Below are positions 1-8,733 of a stretch of 64,000 nt of DNA, piece after piece (position 1 is the first letter of the stretch; every line of letters starts with the position of its first letter). The stretch spans positions 868,001 to 932,000 of the forward strand of contig JACKDE010000003.1 of assembly GCA_020633675.1 (NCBI GenBank), given 5' to 3'. Both the position numbers and the translations under genes were made by a program. The DNA comes from Deferribacteres bacterium (GTDB taxonomy: Bacteria; Zhuqueibacterota; Zhuqueibacteria; Zhuqueibacterales; Geothermadaptataceae). Under the pieces are notes generated by a model. It had not been told where the DNA came from and ran no database searches. It saw only the letters and a program-made list of their open reading frames with translations.

Positions 1-662
1 GGCTCTTCGTTGTTGATAAACTTCATTTTGCTGAGCGTCAGGTTTTGTACGGTCGCCCCAAAAGAAATGTGCTTCATCGCAAACACAGCACCGACATCTA
101 AACCGATGCCTGTTGAAGTGATATTGGCTAAATCCTGACGGATGATTTTGGTACCTGCACCAAATGCCAACGTTTGTCCAAACAGCTTGATGAACGCGCC
201 ATAGCCAAAGGAGAGCATCAAATCATTGCTTTCAATAATGCTGCCGGTCGGCTGAAAATTTTCGTTCAGCTCAGTCAGGTCACCTTCATTAAAATAGGTA
301 ATGCCCACGCCAAGAACACCATAGCGGAAAGGCAACGCCACTTCGAGATCGCCTTGCTGGGTGTCTTCAATCCAGTTGTGAAAATTGGCAGACAATTTGA
401 TATTGCGCAATATACCAAGTCCGCCGACGTTGTAGCGCAATAGATTGTAATCATTCGCCAAAGCGGTAAACGCCTCTCCCATAGCAACCTGGCGCGCATG
501 CGGATTGATGCGCAAAATTGGCGCAGCGTTATTGCCAATGCCCTGCGCAAAAGTCATAGCATTGCTGAAAAGAAGGACAAAAAGGACACAGGTCGTTCTC
601 AAACTCCGCGCAAATATCTTATTTGCCAAAATTCTCTCGTATCCTTCGTAAGAATTTCGCAT
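1..662 (-). CDS. PorV/PorQ-like outer-membrane protein (C-terminus beyond window)
   Basis: The reading frame is open to the left edge, with about 220 residues visible. The ATG at 660-662 follows the upstream stop by 11 nt and has an AGAGAGA ribosome site overlapping that stop. A signal peptide ends near residue 40 (MTFAQ). The mature start, RINPHARQVAMGEA, and the following alternation of short hydrophobic beta strands (for example GVLGVGITYF, LMLSFGYGAF, LAFGAGTKII) are typical of the PorV/PorQ (UPF0164) beta-barrel family. In type IX secretion PorV is the outer-membrane shuttle that hands cargo to the sortase. The upstream gene encodes a protein with a Por-like C-terminal domain, so a role in exporting it is plausible. 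Whether this copy is the secretion component or one of the many family paralogues cannot be told from the fragment. Confidence 0.8.
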   Translation of the reverse strand, partial: MRNSYEGYERILANKIFARSLRTTCVLFVLLFSNAMTFAQGIGNNAAPILRINPHARQVAMGEAFTALANDYNLLRYNVGGLGILRNIKLSANFHNWIEDTQQGDLEVALPFRYGVLGVGITYFNEGDLTELNENFQPTGSIIESNDLMLSFGYGAFIKLFGQTLAFGAGTKIIRQDLANITSTGIGLDVGAVFAMKHISFGATVQNLTLSKMKFINNEE

Positions 663-673
663 ACAGTTCTCTC

Positions 674-3619
674 TCATTGGATCAGGATGAATTTTCGAAT
701 CAGGACGCGTTGACCGGCGGGCTCAGTGCCGTCATCGAATTGCACATAAAACTTGGCCCAATATGTACCGCTACTGCTCAGAGCATTGTCATCCGTCTTG
801 AGGTCCCACCATTGATTTCGGCTGGTTGATCGACTCTCTTTTTGGATGGAAATGCCGCGATCCATATCAAGCGCATTTACATCGATGGTCCGGACTTTTT
901 CACCGGCAAGATTGTAAATTTCGATTTTTTGCAGCGCAATATCACCGGTAAACGCCTGCATACGCAATCGGAAAGTTTGGCCTGAATTGGCACGGTACGG
1001 ATTCGGCGCGAAAAGAAAATCGAAAGCGCCATCTCCCAAAACAAAAATGGTTGGGTCAGTAGTATCGGGATCCATGGTATACACGGTCGTCAATGTATCG
1101 AAATCGATATAACGCGCACCTATCTGGTGATTTGGTCGTGTCTGAAGTTTTCTGTCACTGCGAATACCCACTGCACTATTGACCACCGGCACGCCAACTT
1201 CACTGGCAAATGTGCCCGTTGTGTATAAGTTCGGATTGTTTTCGTTTGGCTCTTCTGTTAGCATCACCGAGACAACATCCGTGGTGATATTGTCGAAGAA
1301 TTCAGCAAAAATCGTATCCTGCGCCGCCGACAAATCACGATCAAATTCATCTGTGATGCGCAAAAAGAGCGTGTCCTTGAAGGTGATCTTCGAATCGAGA
1401 GGAATGGTGGTGCCAAGCTTTGTTTCAACAAACAGACTGCCAGCAGTAAATTGCAAAACCAACAGGGAGTCCGTAGAAAAATCCGGCACAGAGAGCGAAG
1501 TTGAATCGAGGTAATTCACAAAAAGCACATCACGATTGCGGGCTTCGACGACACCATTGTTTGGAATGACCAGCGAGCTGTCATTCTGAATGACAACCCG
1601 AATCCCGGGATCAAGTGCATACTCTCCGGTTGGCTGGCGTTTCAGGGTCACTTTTTCCAGATCATTGCTCGATGTCGTCTGCAAATTCACATCAATCAAC
1701 TCATATAGGGGAATCAAGTTTTTATCATCAAGCGTGACAAATGCTATTCCGGTCCTGCCGGGACGTGACTCAGCTGCGGACTGCGTACGAAGAGATGTGA
1801 TATCCTGCCCTGCAGCATTGGTGAATTTGATCTGCGAGCGCGTCGAGGTTGTTGTGTCCCACTTGATCTGCCAGTTGTCGAGTACAGGCGAAATCGAGGC
1901 ATTATTTGTTTGAAATACAGCCTGTAACCGCAGTGCTTGCTTGCCCCTGAGTGCATTGATCGTGGAAAGGGTACGCAGGTTCACGCGACTTGTGTTGTTG
2001 GCCTGAAAGCTCTCGAGAATAGCATTGTTGTTTTGTGCATCGAGAATGCGTACTTCAAGCTGAATGTCATCGCGCTGTGCCGGATCGGCAGGGATATTGG
2101 TTTCGAATTGCAACTCGCCCCACGAAATTATTGTGCGGCCTGAGGTATCCTGTATCACTTCGGAAGTCGCCACACCCTCGATGTTTGGATCGAAAAAGCG
2201 GTAGGATAATTCAACGTCCGTAATCTCTGGTGTAAATAGCGGATCGTTGGTTGTCAGTTGAACGCGATATTGAAAAATCTGCTTGCCGTCGTTCAAAATA
2301 TTGATGGGCGAATCATTGAGCTCATAATAAGATAAAGGGCCAGCAGGGCCTAGCCACAATGAATCCGGATTGACCAGGTCACCTGTGGAAGCAGCCGTTC
2401 GGATTTGAAAACGCAAGCCCGTACCGGCCGGTTGATTCACGCTCCAGGACAATGTATCATAGTCTACTGGCTGAGCTAAAACATTGATCTCGGAGACAAA
2501 CGTTTGAGTAGAATATCCGAGTCGGATTGGTTGCAGACTTGAATTCTCCGGTGAACGTGGATCGCGGGTCACTGCAAGTGTGCGTCCCGAGCTCAATCGG
2601 TGCGCTGAACGGATTTCGCGAAGCTCACCGAGAAAGCGCCACACGATTTGGTGGTTGCGGTCGACCTCAATCAGGCGACGATTTCCTGTATCGGCAATCA
2701 ACAAATTGCCATTGCTCAGTACCTGCACGTCTTCTGGTGCATTCAGGTAGGTATCATCGCCGGGTTGCGTATTCGGCTGTGGGAATTGATACAAAACGGT
2801 TGCACTATCCTGCCCAACCGGCTGTACAATGAGCACGCGGTTGTTACCCTTATCCGCAATCACAAATGTATCTTCTGAAACTTCAACATCGGCTGGCTCG
2901 CTGAGAATGCCTTGTCCCCACTCCCATTCAATCTGATAATTATCTGAAGAAGAATCAGGAATAGAAACATGCAGCAAGCGATCTTTGCCGGTGTCTGCAA
3001 TCAAAATCTCAGAGGTGCCTGGCGCGGATCGTACGGACACCGCTGCTGACGGTTCGACCAGGACTGCACTGGCGGGAGCGCCGACAGGCGGGAAAAACCA
3101 AATCGTCGATTTATCATCATAGTCGAACTTGTATATGCGATGTTTGGCCTGATCTGTAACCAGCAATTTACGTGAACTTCCTTGCAAGAATGCACGTCCT
3201 GAAACCGGCGTCGTCAAAGCGCTGTCTGGATTGCCTGGACCACGAAATTCGGTAATCTCCGCGCCATCGCTGGCCCGAACGATAAAAATCCGGCGTGCAA
3301 AGGCATCTGTAATCAGATAGAGATCTTCCCTGTCGGGCAGCGGGATAAAATCCAACGGCTGTGCGGTGTTGCTGAAAACCTTATCCACACCATCCAGATG
3401 CAGAGAAAAATTATCGGGTTCAGTCGATTTTGAGCGGGTAAAATTGAGCTGGATCACATCATCAACACGCACGGCAAGTGTGCTGTCAAGGCGAGTGAAT
3501 GCAGGTGTACCATCTGTCCAGATAACCTGTTGCTGCGCGAAAAGGCTCGAGAAACAGAGGTGGGCTGCTACAAACAATACGAGTGAGGGGAGCAAACTTC
3601 CTTTAAACTTGCGCGACAT
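674..3619 (-). CDS. Large secreted NHL-repeat protein with FlgD/T9SS-like C-terminal domain
   Basis: A 981-residue exported protein: signal peptide about 1-28 (ends SSLFAQ), then an NHL-type beta-propeller over about 85-350, with recurring blades VLIADTGKDRLLHV, FVIADKGNNRVLIV and LLIADTGNRRLIEV. A long beta-rich middle of Ig-like or laminin-like character follows. The last 110 residues begin APNPYRANSGQTFRLRM and contain IEIYNLAGEKVRTI and SGTYWAKF, the pattern of FlgD Ig-like or type IX sorting domains in FCB bacteria. It probably sits on the cell surface or is released. It is co-directional with the PorV-like gene, 11 nt apart, so the two are probably cotranscribed. Ligand and role are unknown. 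Confidence 0.8.
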   Translation of the reverse strand: MSRKFKGSLLPSLVLFVAAHLCFSSLFAQQQVIWTDGTPAFTRLDSTLAVRVDDVIQLNFTRSKSTEPDNFSLHLDGVDKVFSNTAQPLDFIPLPDREDLYLITDAFARRIFIVRASDGAEITEFRGPGNPDSALTTPVSGRAFLQGSSRKLLVTDQAKHRIYKFDYDDKSTIWFFPPVGAPASAVLVEPSAAVSVRSAPGTSEILIADTGKDRLLHVSIPDSSSDNYQIEWEWGQGILSEPADVEVSEDTFVIADKGNNRVLIVQPVGQDSATVLYQFPQPNTQPGDDTYLNAPEDVQVLSNGNLLIADTGNRRLIEVDRNHQIVWRFLGELREIRSAHRLSSGRTLAVTRDPRSPENSSLQPIRLGYSTQTFVSEINVLAQPVDYDTLSWSVNQPAGTGLRFQIRTAASTGDLVNPDSLWLGPAGPLSYYELNDSPINILNDGKQIFQYRVQLTTNDPLFTPEITDVELSYRFFDPNIEGVATSEVIQDTSGRTIISWGELQFETNIPADPAQRDDIQLEVRILDAQNNNAILESFQANNTSRVNLRTLSTINALRGKQALRLQAVFQTNNASISPVLDNWQIKWDTTTSTRSQIKFTNAAGQDITSLRTQSAAESRPGRTGIAFVTLDDKNLIPLYELIDVNLQTTSSNDLEKVTLKRQPTGEYALDPGIRVVIQNDSSLVIPNNGVVEARNRDVLFVNYLDSTSLSVPDFSTDSLLVLQFTAGSLFVETKLGTTIPLDSKITFKDTLFLRITDEFDRDLSAAQDTIFAEFFDNITTDVVSVMLTEEPNENNPNLYTTGTFASEVGVPVVNSAVGIRSDRKLQTRPNHQIGARYIDFDTLTTVYTMDPDTTDPTIFVLGDGAFDFLFAPNPYRANSGQTFRLRMQAFTGDIALQKIEIYNLAGEKVRTIDVNALDMDRGISIQKESRSTSRNQWWDLKTDDNALSSSGTYWAKFYVQFDDGTEPAGQRVLIRKFILIQ

Positions 3620-4249
3620 AAATCCCTGTCCTTCGTTGGGAATATCGATTGCCTAAAAGTAACGGCAAATATGAAAAAATAAATACCAAAAGTCAATAAA
3701 AATTAAATAAATATAATTATTTCAGACATCATCAGCAGCAGCAGCTTTTTGCAAAATTCAATGATGATTTCTGCTTTTTTCGCAAAGCGAAGAGCGATCT
3801 CCTACTGCTTATTTAATGTGAGCTCGATATAAGCAAAACTTAGGTTCTTCAGCCGGAACGCTGTCGAGGGCAGCAAGGATTTTCATTACTTCAAGCCAAA
3901 ATTTCATAGTTCAACTTCGCTCACCGCGAAGGTGGTTCCCTATTCAATTGAATGCGGCTAACATCGAATTCACGTTATTTAATGCAAAAGCGCCGAATTT
4001 GGATGCCATCTCGGCTGTTTTCCAAAAATTTGTTTCAATTTATTCACTTATTGTTTGTATTTTTCTCCAAAAAGCTCTATAATTTTGCTTTCGTAGCCTA
4101 CCCGGTCCGTATCGATGCCCGCTCGAAATGAAGTTGCACAGAACACTCATTGAAGCCATACAGAATTGATCTGAATTCAAAACCCAAAAACACGAATCCA
4201 AATCTCTGACAACAATCGCTAACTTCAGTCAGATCGGACACTGAAATCC
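3620..4249. other. 630-bp intergenic region, AT-rich, divergent promoters
   Basis: No convincing coding frame. The part next to the NHL-protein gene is strongly AT-rich (about 3660-3720). The decamer TTATTTAATG occurs twice, near 3809 and 3974. A perfect TATAAT lies at 4078-4083 (listed separately). It probably holds divergent promoters for the genes at 3619 and 4250; nothing else is recognised. Confidence 0.5.
4055..4083 (+). promoter_or_regulatory. Sigma-70-like promoter candidate for the HAD hydrolase gene
   Basis: TTGTAT (4055-4060) and a perfect TATAAT (4078-4083) are separated by 17 bp in an AT-rich stretch. The -35 half matches the consensus at only three positions. It would give a leader of about 160 nt before the ATG at 4250. 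This is a sequence match only. Confidence 0.35.
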
Positions 4250-4984
4250 ATGAGCCAAAAGCCCAATTTTAAAGCAATCTGTTTTGACTGGGGCAATACC
4301 ATTGAAATCGGCAAACCCCTGATCCTCGACTCAATTTGCCACTTGTGGAAACACATCGACAAAAGCATTTCCAGCGATGAAGTCCTGGCCGCTGCCCAGG
4401 ATGCATGGCATGAGCTTGCCAAAATCAAGCCGAGTCGCAAAGATTTAAACGAAATGAGCGAATTCCGGCAAATGATCTATGCACGACAGGCAGAACTGAT
4501 GGGCAACTACTTCGGTATCGAACCTGACTTGCCAGACTGGCCGTGGGTGGCTAATGTTTATTTCAACGAGCACTATTTCAGCAATCGCTCATGGAGCATC
4601 CCGAACTCTCATGCCAAACTGCTGCGCAAATTGCGCGCAACCAACCTGCCAATGGCTGTTATCGCCAACAATCAGGATCCCGCTGAGTTGCCCCAATTGA
4701 TTTCCGACCTGGGCTTGACCGGCTTTTTCGAACACGAAATCGCCTCGTCCACTTTTGGCTTTACCAAGCCGCATCCGAAAATTTATTTGGCGGCTCTGGA
4801 TTCGATGGATTTGCGTGCCGATGAAGTGCTTTACATCGGCGATGATTTTCACAACGATTACTGGGGACCAGAACAAGTCGGCATGTTTTCGGTTCTTTTC
4901 GATCCGCAAAAAATCCATTCCAAAGTTGAAGGCATCCGGCGCATCGAAAAACTTGAAAATTTGTTCGATTATTTGTACGATTAG
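4250..4984 (+). CDS. HAD-superfamily hydrolase
   Basis: A 244-residue cytosolic HAD-like phosphatase or dehalogenase. Motif I is DWGNT (D13, T17): the nucleophile is present but the usual second Asp is Gly, as in HAD members other than classic phosphatases. Phosphonoacetaldehyde hydrolase, for comparison, has DWAGT. A helical cap follows (about 25-115). Motif II is near VIANNQD, motif III Lys lies in FTKPHPK, and motif IV is YIGDDFHND. Substrate cannot be inferred. The ATG at 4250 has only a weak ribosome site. The next gene starts 49 bp downstream on the same strand, so cotranscription is possible. Confidence 0.85.
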   Translation: MSQKPNFKAICFDWGNTIEIGKPLILDSICHLWKHIDKSISSDEVLAAAQDAWHELAKIKPSRKDLNEMSEFRQMIYARQAELMGNYFGIEPDLPDWPWVANVYFNEHYFSNRSWSIPNSHAKLLRKLRATNLPMAVIANNQDPAELPQLISDLGLTGFFEHEIASSTFGFTKPHPKIYLAALDSMDLRADEVLYIGDDFHNDYWGPEQVGMFSVLFDPQKIHSKVEGIRRIEKLENLFDYLYD

Positions 4985-5033
4985 GACATTTACCAAAGCA
5001 GTGTTCATTGAATGATCACCCCTTCAATTCAGG

Positions 5034-7394
5034 ATGAACTCTACTTTTGCCATGACTTTTTTCACCTTCTCATCATCCCGTCCAATTATGCGATGCCTTG
5101 GCGCATTTTTATTCCAGAGCTGCCTGTTGCCGGCCATCTCCTTCCCGAGTTTTTGCCTTACATCGGCTCAATCAAATGACCTTCTTTCCGAGCAATATCA
5201 AACACTCAAAAGCCATATTCTCACTGGATCGGTTTACCAGTTGCGCGACAGTCTGACATTGAACTTGCCGGATATGCAAATCAACCTCATTTCGGGGAGA
5301 TTGCAGTATTTGCAGGGCAATGACTCCACAACAGCCGGCTTCATTTTTATCGGCCAGGGGAGCGCATATTTTTCGCCACGTCACCAGGCGGAACGTCAGC
5401 AGTTGAGGCGCTACATCGACCGTGAATCGCTGCAGGCTGAATTTGACTTTCTTGTTTTCAAATATGCCGCTTCAGAAGGGCTGCCCAGGCAGCTTGAACG
5501 CCTGGATGGCATCGAACAAATCGACGAGAAGGCGGTGGAATTTGCCAGCGGTGCCGATGCAAACATGCTTGAGCGCATAGGATTTAACTTGCCATCGCGC
5601 ATGTTGACCGAGTTCATTTTGCAGCCTACCGGCTTTGCAGCCTGTATTTTTCGCGACCTGCGCGAACGGCGTTCATTTCCGCCGATTTATTACTATTTTC
5701 ACGATCCAGCCAGTTTCGAGCAGGTCCAACTGATGCAACACCGGCCCAAAGCGCTTGGCAAACCTTTTTACACCATTTGTCGGTACCCTCTCGGCGACTA
5801 CCTCGCGGCTCAGCCGGAGGGAGACATCCGCATCAGCCAGTACAATGGCTGGATTAAAATCGACAGAAATGAGGAGATTACTGCGGATTTGGGTGTCGAT
5901 ATCGTGGTCGGCGACTACAAACTCCGCACGCTTTATTTTCAGCTTTCCAAGCTTTTAAAATTGCACTGGATCACCAGTTCCGACGGAGACAGCTTGCGCT
6001 TCATCCAGGAAAAAGACCAAACCGGCTTTACGCTGTTTTTGCCTGAGCACCTGACTCCTGTGGATACCTTGCGAATCAATTTTCATTACAGTGGCAGCAT
6101 TCTGCAAAAGCGTGGCCCGCGAAACATATTTTTGAAGGAACCTACACTTTGGCACCCCCGATTGGGCTATTTGCGGCGGGGGCGTTATAAAATCATCTAT
6201 AAGTATCCGCGGGAACTCGATCTCGTCGCCAATGGTCAACTGTTGCGCAAATGGCTGGAAGGTGAATACAAATTGTCCTATTATTTCCAGCGTGTGCCAG
6301 CCAAGGCAAGCATGTTCATGCTCGGCAAATTCCAACGCAGCCATTTCCATGGCCCCAACCGTGTGGCTATCAGCCTGTTCAGCTCATCACGGCACAGCAA
6401 AAATATTCTGGAAGCGGTCAACAAAGATATCGCTTCCAGTCTTTATCTTTTTTCGCAAAGCATCATGCCTTACGAATACAACCAGATCGCTGTCGTCGAG
6501 GCGGCAACGATTGAAAGCCAGGGCTACCCGGGATTTGTAAAGCTGTCCAATTTGGCTTTTCGAGAACAATCCGGTGGCACCCTGGCTGCAACGCGCAGCC
6601 ACGAAATCGCTCATCAATGGTGGGGCAATCTGGTCGGATGGCGCTCTTATCGTGATCAATGGCTGAGCGAGAGCTTTTCTGAATATATGGGTGCGCTTTA
6701 CCTCGCTTATCATTTGCCAGGGGAAAACCAGTTCCAGCAATTATTGAAAGCCTGGCGAGATGATTTGCTGGAAGGTGGCAACATCGGTGTGAGCCTCGGA
6801 TTGAAACGCTTTGGCTTTTCAAAAGATGCCTTGCGAAACAGCCATGCCGAGAAAGCCGGCCCGATTTATCTGGGCATCCGGCTGGGGCAGCGAGAAAGCG
6901 CCGAGTATTATCTGCTTGTTTATGAAAAAGGCGCCTACCTGCTGCACACCCTGCGCAATTATCTGCGCGATGACCAAACTGGCAGTGACGAAAAATTTTG
7001 GCAGCTTTTGCGGAATTATGCTTCGACCTTTGCCGGTCGGGATCCCGCAACCATCGATTTCATCGAAATGGTGAGCGCGCACACAGGTGAAGACATGAAC
7101 TGGTTTTTTGATCAATGGTTGCTCGGGCAGGTAATTCCAACCTACAGCTATGAGTATGACATTCGCGCGACTGCAGACGGTTATCGAATCGCTGCAAAAG
7201 TAACCGCGGAGAATGTCGATGCAGCATTTAAAAATTTCGTGCCGATCCGGATCGAATTTGACGATGGCAGTACCCGGTATGTACGAACAATTTTTCATGG
7301 CGATCACTTCTCGGCGGAGTACGGGCCATTCGAGCATCCACCAGTGCGCGTTGAGTTCAACAGCGAACATGCTGTTTTAGCCCGGGAAAAATAG
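5034..7394 (+). CDS. Secreted M1-family zinc aminopeptidase-like protein
   Basis: A 786-residue gluzincin. Zinc motif HEIAHQWWG starts at H523, with catalytic E524, second ligand H527 and third ligand E546 exactly 18 residues after H527 (HExxH-x18-E). The N-terminal half resembles the beta-sandwich of M1 enzymes but lacks a clear GAMEN motif; the region around IESQGYPG is the nearest match. The N-terminus has a signal-like hydrophobic stretch (about residues 19-46). The ATG at 5088 (residue 19) would give a more normal signal peptide than 5034; neither has a strong ribosome site. It probably trims peptides in the periplasm or outside the cell. Some M1-like proteins of this type lack peptidase activity, but here all zinc ligands are present. 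Confidence 0.85.
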   Translation: MNSTFAMTFFTFSSSRPIMRCLGAFLFQSCLLPAISFPSFCLTSAQSNDLLSEQYQTLKSHILTGSVYQLRDSLTLNLPDMQINLISGRLQYLQGNDSTTAGFIFIGQGSAYFSPRHQAERQQLRRYIDRESLQAEFDFLVFKYAASEGLPRQLERLDGIEQIDEKAVEFASGADANMLERIGFNLPSRMLTEFILQPTGFAACIFRDLRERRSFPPIYYYFHDPASFEQVQLMQHRPKALGKPFYTICRYPLGDYLAAQPEGDIRISQYNGWIKIDRNEEITADLGVDIVVGDYKLRTLYFQLSKLLKLHWITSSDGDSLRFIQEKDQTGFTLFLPEHLTPVDTLRINFHYSGSILQKRGPRNIFLKEPTLWHPRLGYLRRGRYKIIYKYPRELDLVANGQLLRKWLEGEYKLSYYFQRVPAKASMFMLGKFQRSHFHGPNRVAISLFSSSRHSKNILEAVNKDIASSLYLFSQSIMPYEYNQIAVVEAATIESQGYPGFVKLSNLAFREQSGGTLAATRSHEIAHQWWGNLVGWRSYRDQWLSESFSEYMGALYLAYHLPGENQFQQLLKAWRDDLLEGGNIGVSLGLKRFGFSKDALRNSHAEKAGPIYLGIRLGQRESAEYYLLVYEKGAYLLHTLRNYLRDDQTGSDEKFWQLLRNYASTFAGRDPATIDFIEMVSAHTGEDMNWFFDQWLLGQVIPTYSYEYDIRATADGYRIAAKVTAENVDAAFKNFVPIRIEFDDGSTRYVRTIFHGDHFSAEYGPFEHPPVRVEFNSEHAVLAREK

Positions 7395-7458
7395 TTTGCG
7401 GCAGATATTCTGACAAAGATGTAATTTTTCAAAAAAATACTTTCACTTTTCGGAAAGA

Positions 7459-7479
7459 ACATTTAAATTGACTAAATGT
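7459..7479. promoter_or_regulatory. Perfect inverted repeat upstream of the LytTR regulator
   Basis: ACATTTA-N7-TAAATGT lies 57 bp before the GTG start at 7537. The symmetry and position suit an operator for a dimeric regulator, possibly autoregulation by the downstream LytTR protein, though known LytTR sites are usually direct repeats. AT-rich palindromes also arise by chance. Confidence 0.35.
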
Positions 7480-7536
7480 ATGTATCATGTTGTTCGTTAA
7501 AAGGTTCATCGGGATGAAAAGTAAGGGAGGTGGGAA

Positions 7537-8382
7537 GTGAGTTTTTATCATTCCGTCTCAAGAGATCCTTTGATCGCACTCTTGATCGATGAGGAAGTGC
7601 ATTCCCGGCAAAGGCTCTCTCGGCTCCTGCGTGAAATTGCGCCTGAATTTACTGGAATCGCAGAAGCCAACAATGACAGTGAAGCCCTCACGAAAATCGA
7701 ACGTTTTTCCCCAAATCTCATCTTTACAACCAGTTGCATCGGTTCAACCCTGCAAGAGGTCATGCTTAAAGGTCGCGCCAACACGACTCCAAAAGTCGTT
7801 GTCTGTAAAGATTCATCTGGCGCACAAAAAACCATCCAGCAATTTGGTGGTCTCTATCTCGTCAAACCTGTCGATGCACAACACCTGCGTGACGTGCTCG
7901 ATGCATTGGGCAATTTATCGCCCGAGGCCAGTGGCGAGCTGGTTAAATCGCAAAAACTCAACGGCATTCACCACGAGCACTGCAATGGCAACAAAAAACC
8001 AAATGGTTCTGCTGCCACAAGCAATCCTTCCTACCTCAACCGACTGGTTGTTCGCAGGCAGGGCCGCTTCCGGCTTTTGCCCGCAGAAAAGGTGATTTGG
8101 TTCGGTACCGAATTTCGATTGGTCTATGCTCACACTGAGCTGCGTCGCTATCCGATCGACCTGGGATTGGACCAATTGGAACAGCGTCTCGATCCATCCG
8201 TTTTTGTGCGTATTCATCGCTCCGCTATTGTCAATATCAACCGAATAAAAGAAATCATTCCGCTGTCAGGCGGTCGCAGCAAAGTCCTGCTTGGCGAGCC
8301 CGAAGAACGCACACTGCCACTGAGCGCCTCACGCGCCAAAGCCATTAAGGAAATTTTGAGCAACAAGCTCGATATCAACTGA
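7537..8382 (+). CDS. LytTR-family transcriptional regulator with degenerate receiver domain
   Basis: 281 residues. The GTG start is supported by a strong GGGAGG site at 7525-7530. Residues about 10-125 have the receiver fold pattern: acidic cluster D18-E19-E20 after a hydrophobic strand, and the Lys in YLVKPVD. The position of the phosphoacceptor Asp is T65 (NLIFTTS where PDLIFLDI is usual), so normal Asp phosphorylation is not expected. Residues about 165-278 are a LytTR DNA-binding domain (VIWFGTEFRLVYAHT, FVRIHRSAIVNINRIKEI). A linker of about 45 residues separates them. No histidine kinase is adjacent. The next gene, an FtsX-type permease, starts 351 bp downstream and could be a target; that is inference. 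Confidence 0.88.
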   Translation: MSFYHSVSRDPLIALLIDEEVHSRQRLSRLLREIAPEFTGIAEANNDSEALTKIERFSPNLIFTTSCIGSTLQEVMLKGRANTTPKVVVCKDSSGAQKTIQQFGGLYLVKPVDAQHLRDVLDALGNLSPEASGELVKSQKLNGIHHEHCNGNKKPNGSAATSNPSYLNRLVVRRQGRFRLLPAEKVIWFGTEFRLVYAHTELRRYPIDLGLDQLEQRLDPSVFVRIHRSAIVNINRIKEIIPLSGGRSKVLLGEPEERTLPLSASRAKAIKEILSNKLDIN

Positions 8383-8390
8383 TCTGTTTT

Positions 8391-8422
8391 GCGTGTCCCG
8401 TTTCTCAAATCGGGACTCACGC
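8391..8422 (+). terminator. Hairpin after the LytTR gene
   Basis: GCGTG-TCCCG, a 10-nt loop, then CGGGA-CT-CACGC forms a 10-bp stem with a 2-nt bulge, 9 nt after the stop codon. There is no clear U-tract, so it may be a weak or factor-assisted terminator or an RNA-stabilising hairpin. Confidence 0.4.
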
Positions 8423-8733
8423 ACATCAGCTGTGCTGGCAATGCAGCTGAAAGTTTTATCATCGATCCATTTTGCAGCTTTGGCAAATCAGATATTCAAT
8501 CGGGGGAATTTCCCTCTCTTATCGACCACGCCTGTCGAAAGTAAAAACCATGCATTCGCCGTGGTCAGACTTCTTCACGGCTTCTCACCAAAAATTCAAT
8601 TAAATTATCTAATCAAACTTTTCAAAAATGTGGCCGTAGGCCTGCCTACTTGTTCTGCATGTACTTTGCCGTTCGCTTCACATGCCATTCTTCAAGCTAA
8701 TTTATCGACAATACTGACTGGAAGGAGACGAGG
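8423..8733. other. Intergenic region between LytTR regulator and FtsX permease
   Basis: About 310 bp without a supported gene. A strong ribosome site (GGAAGGAG) sits just before the GTG start at 8734. No promoter or repeat was recognised with confidence. Confidence 0.4.
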
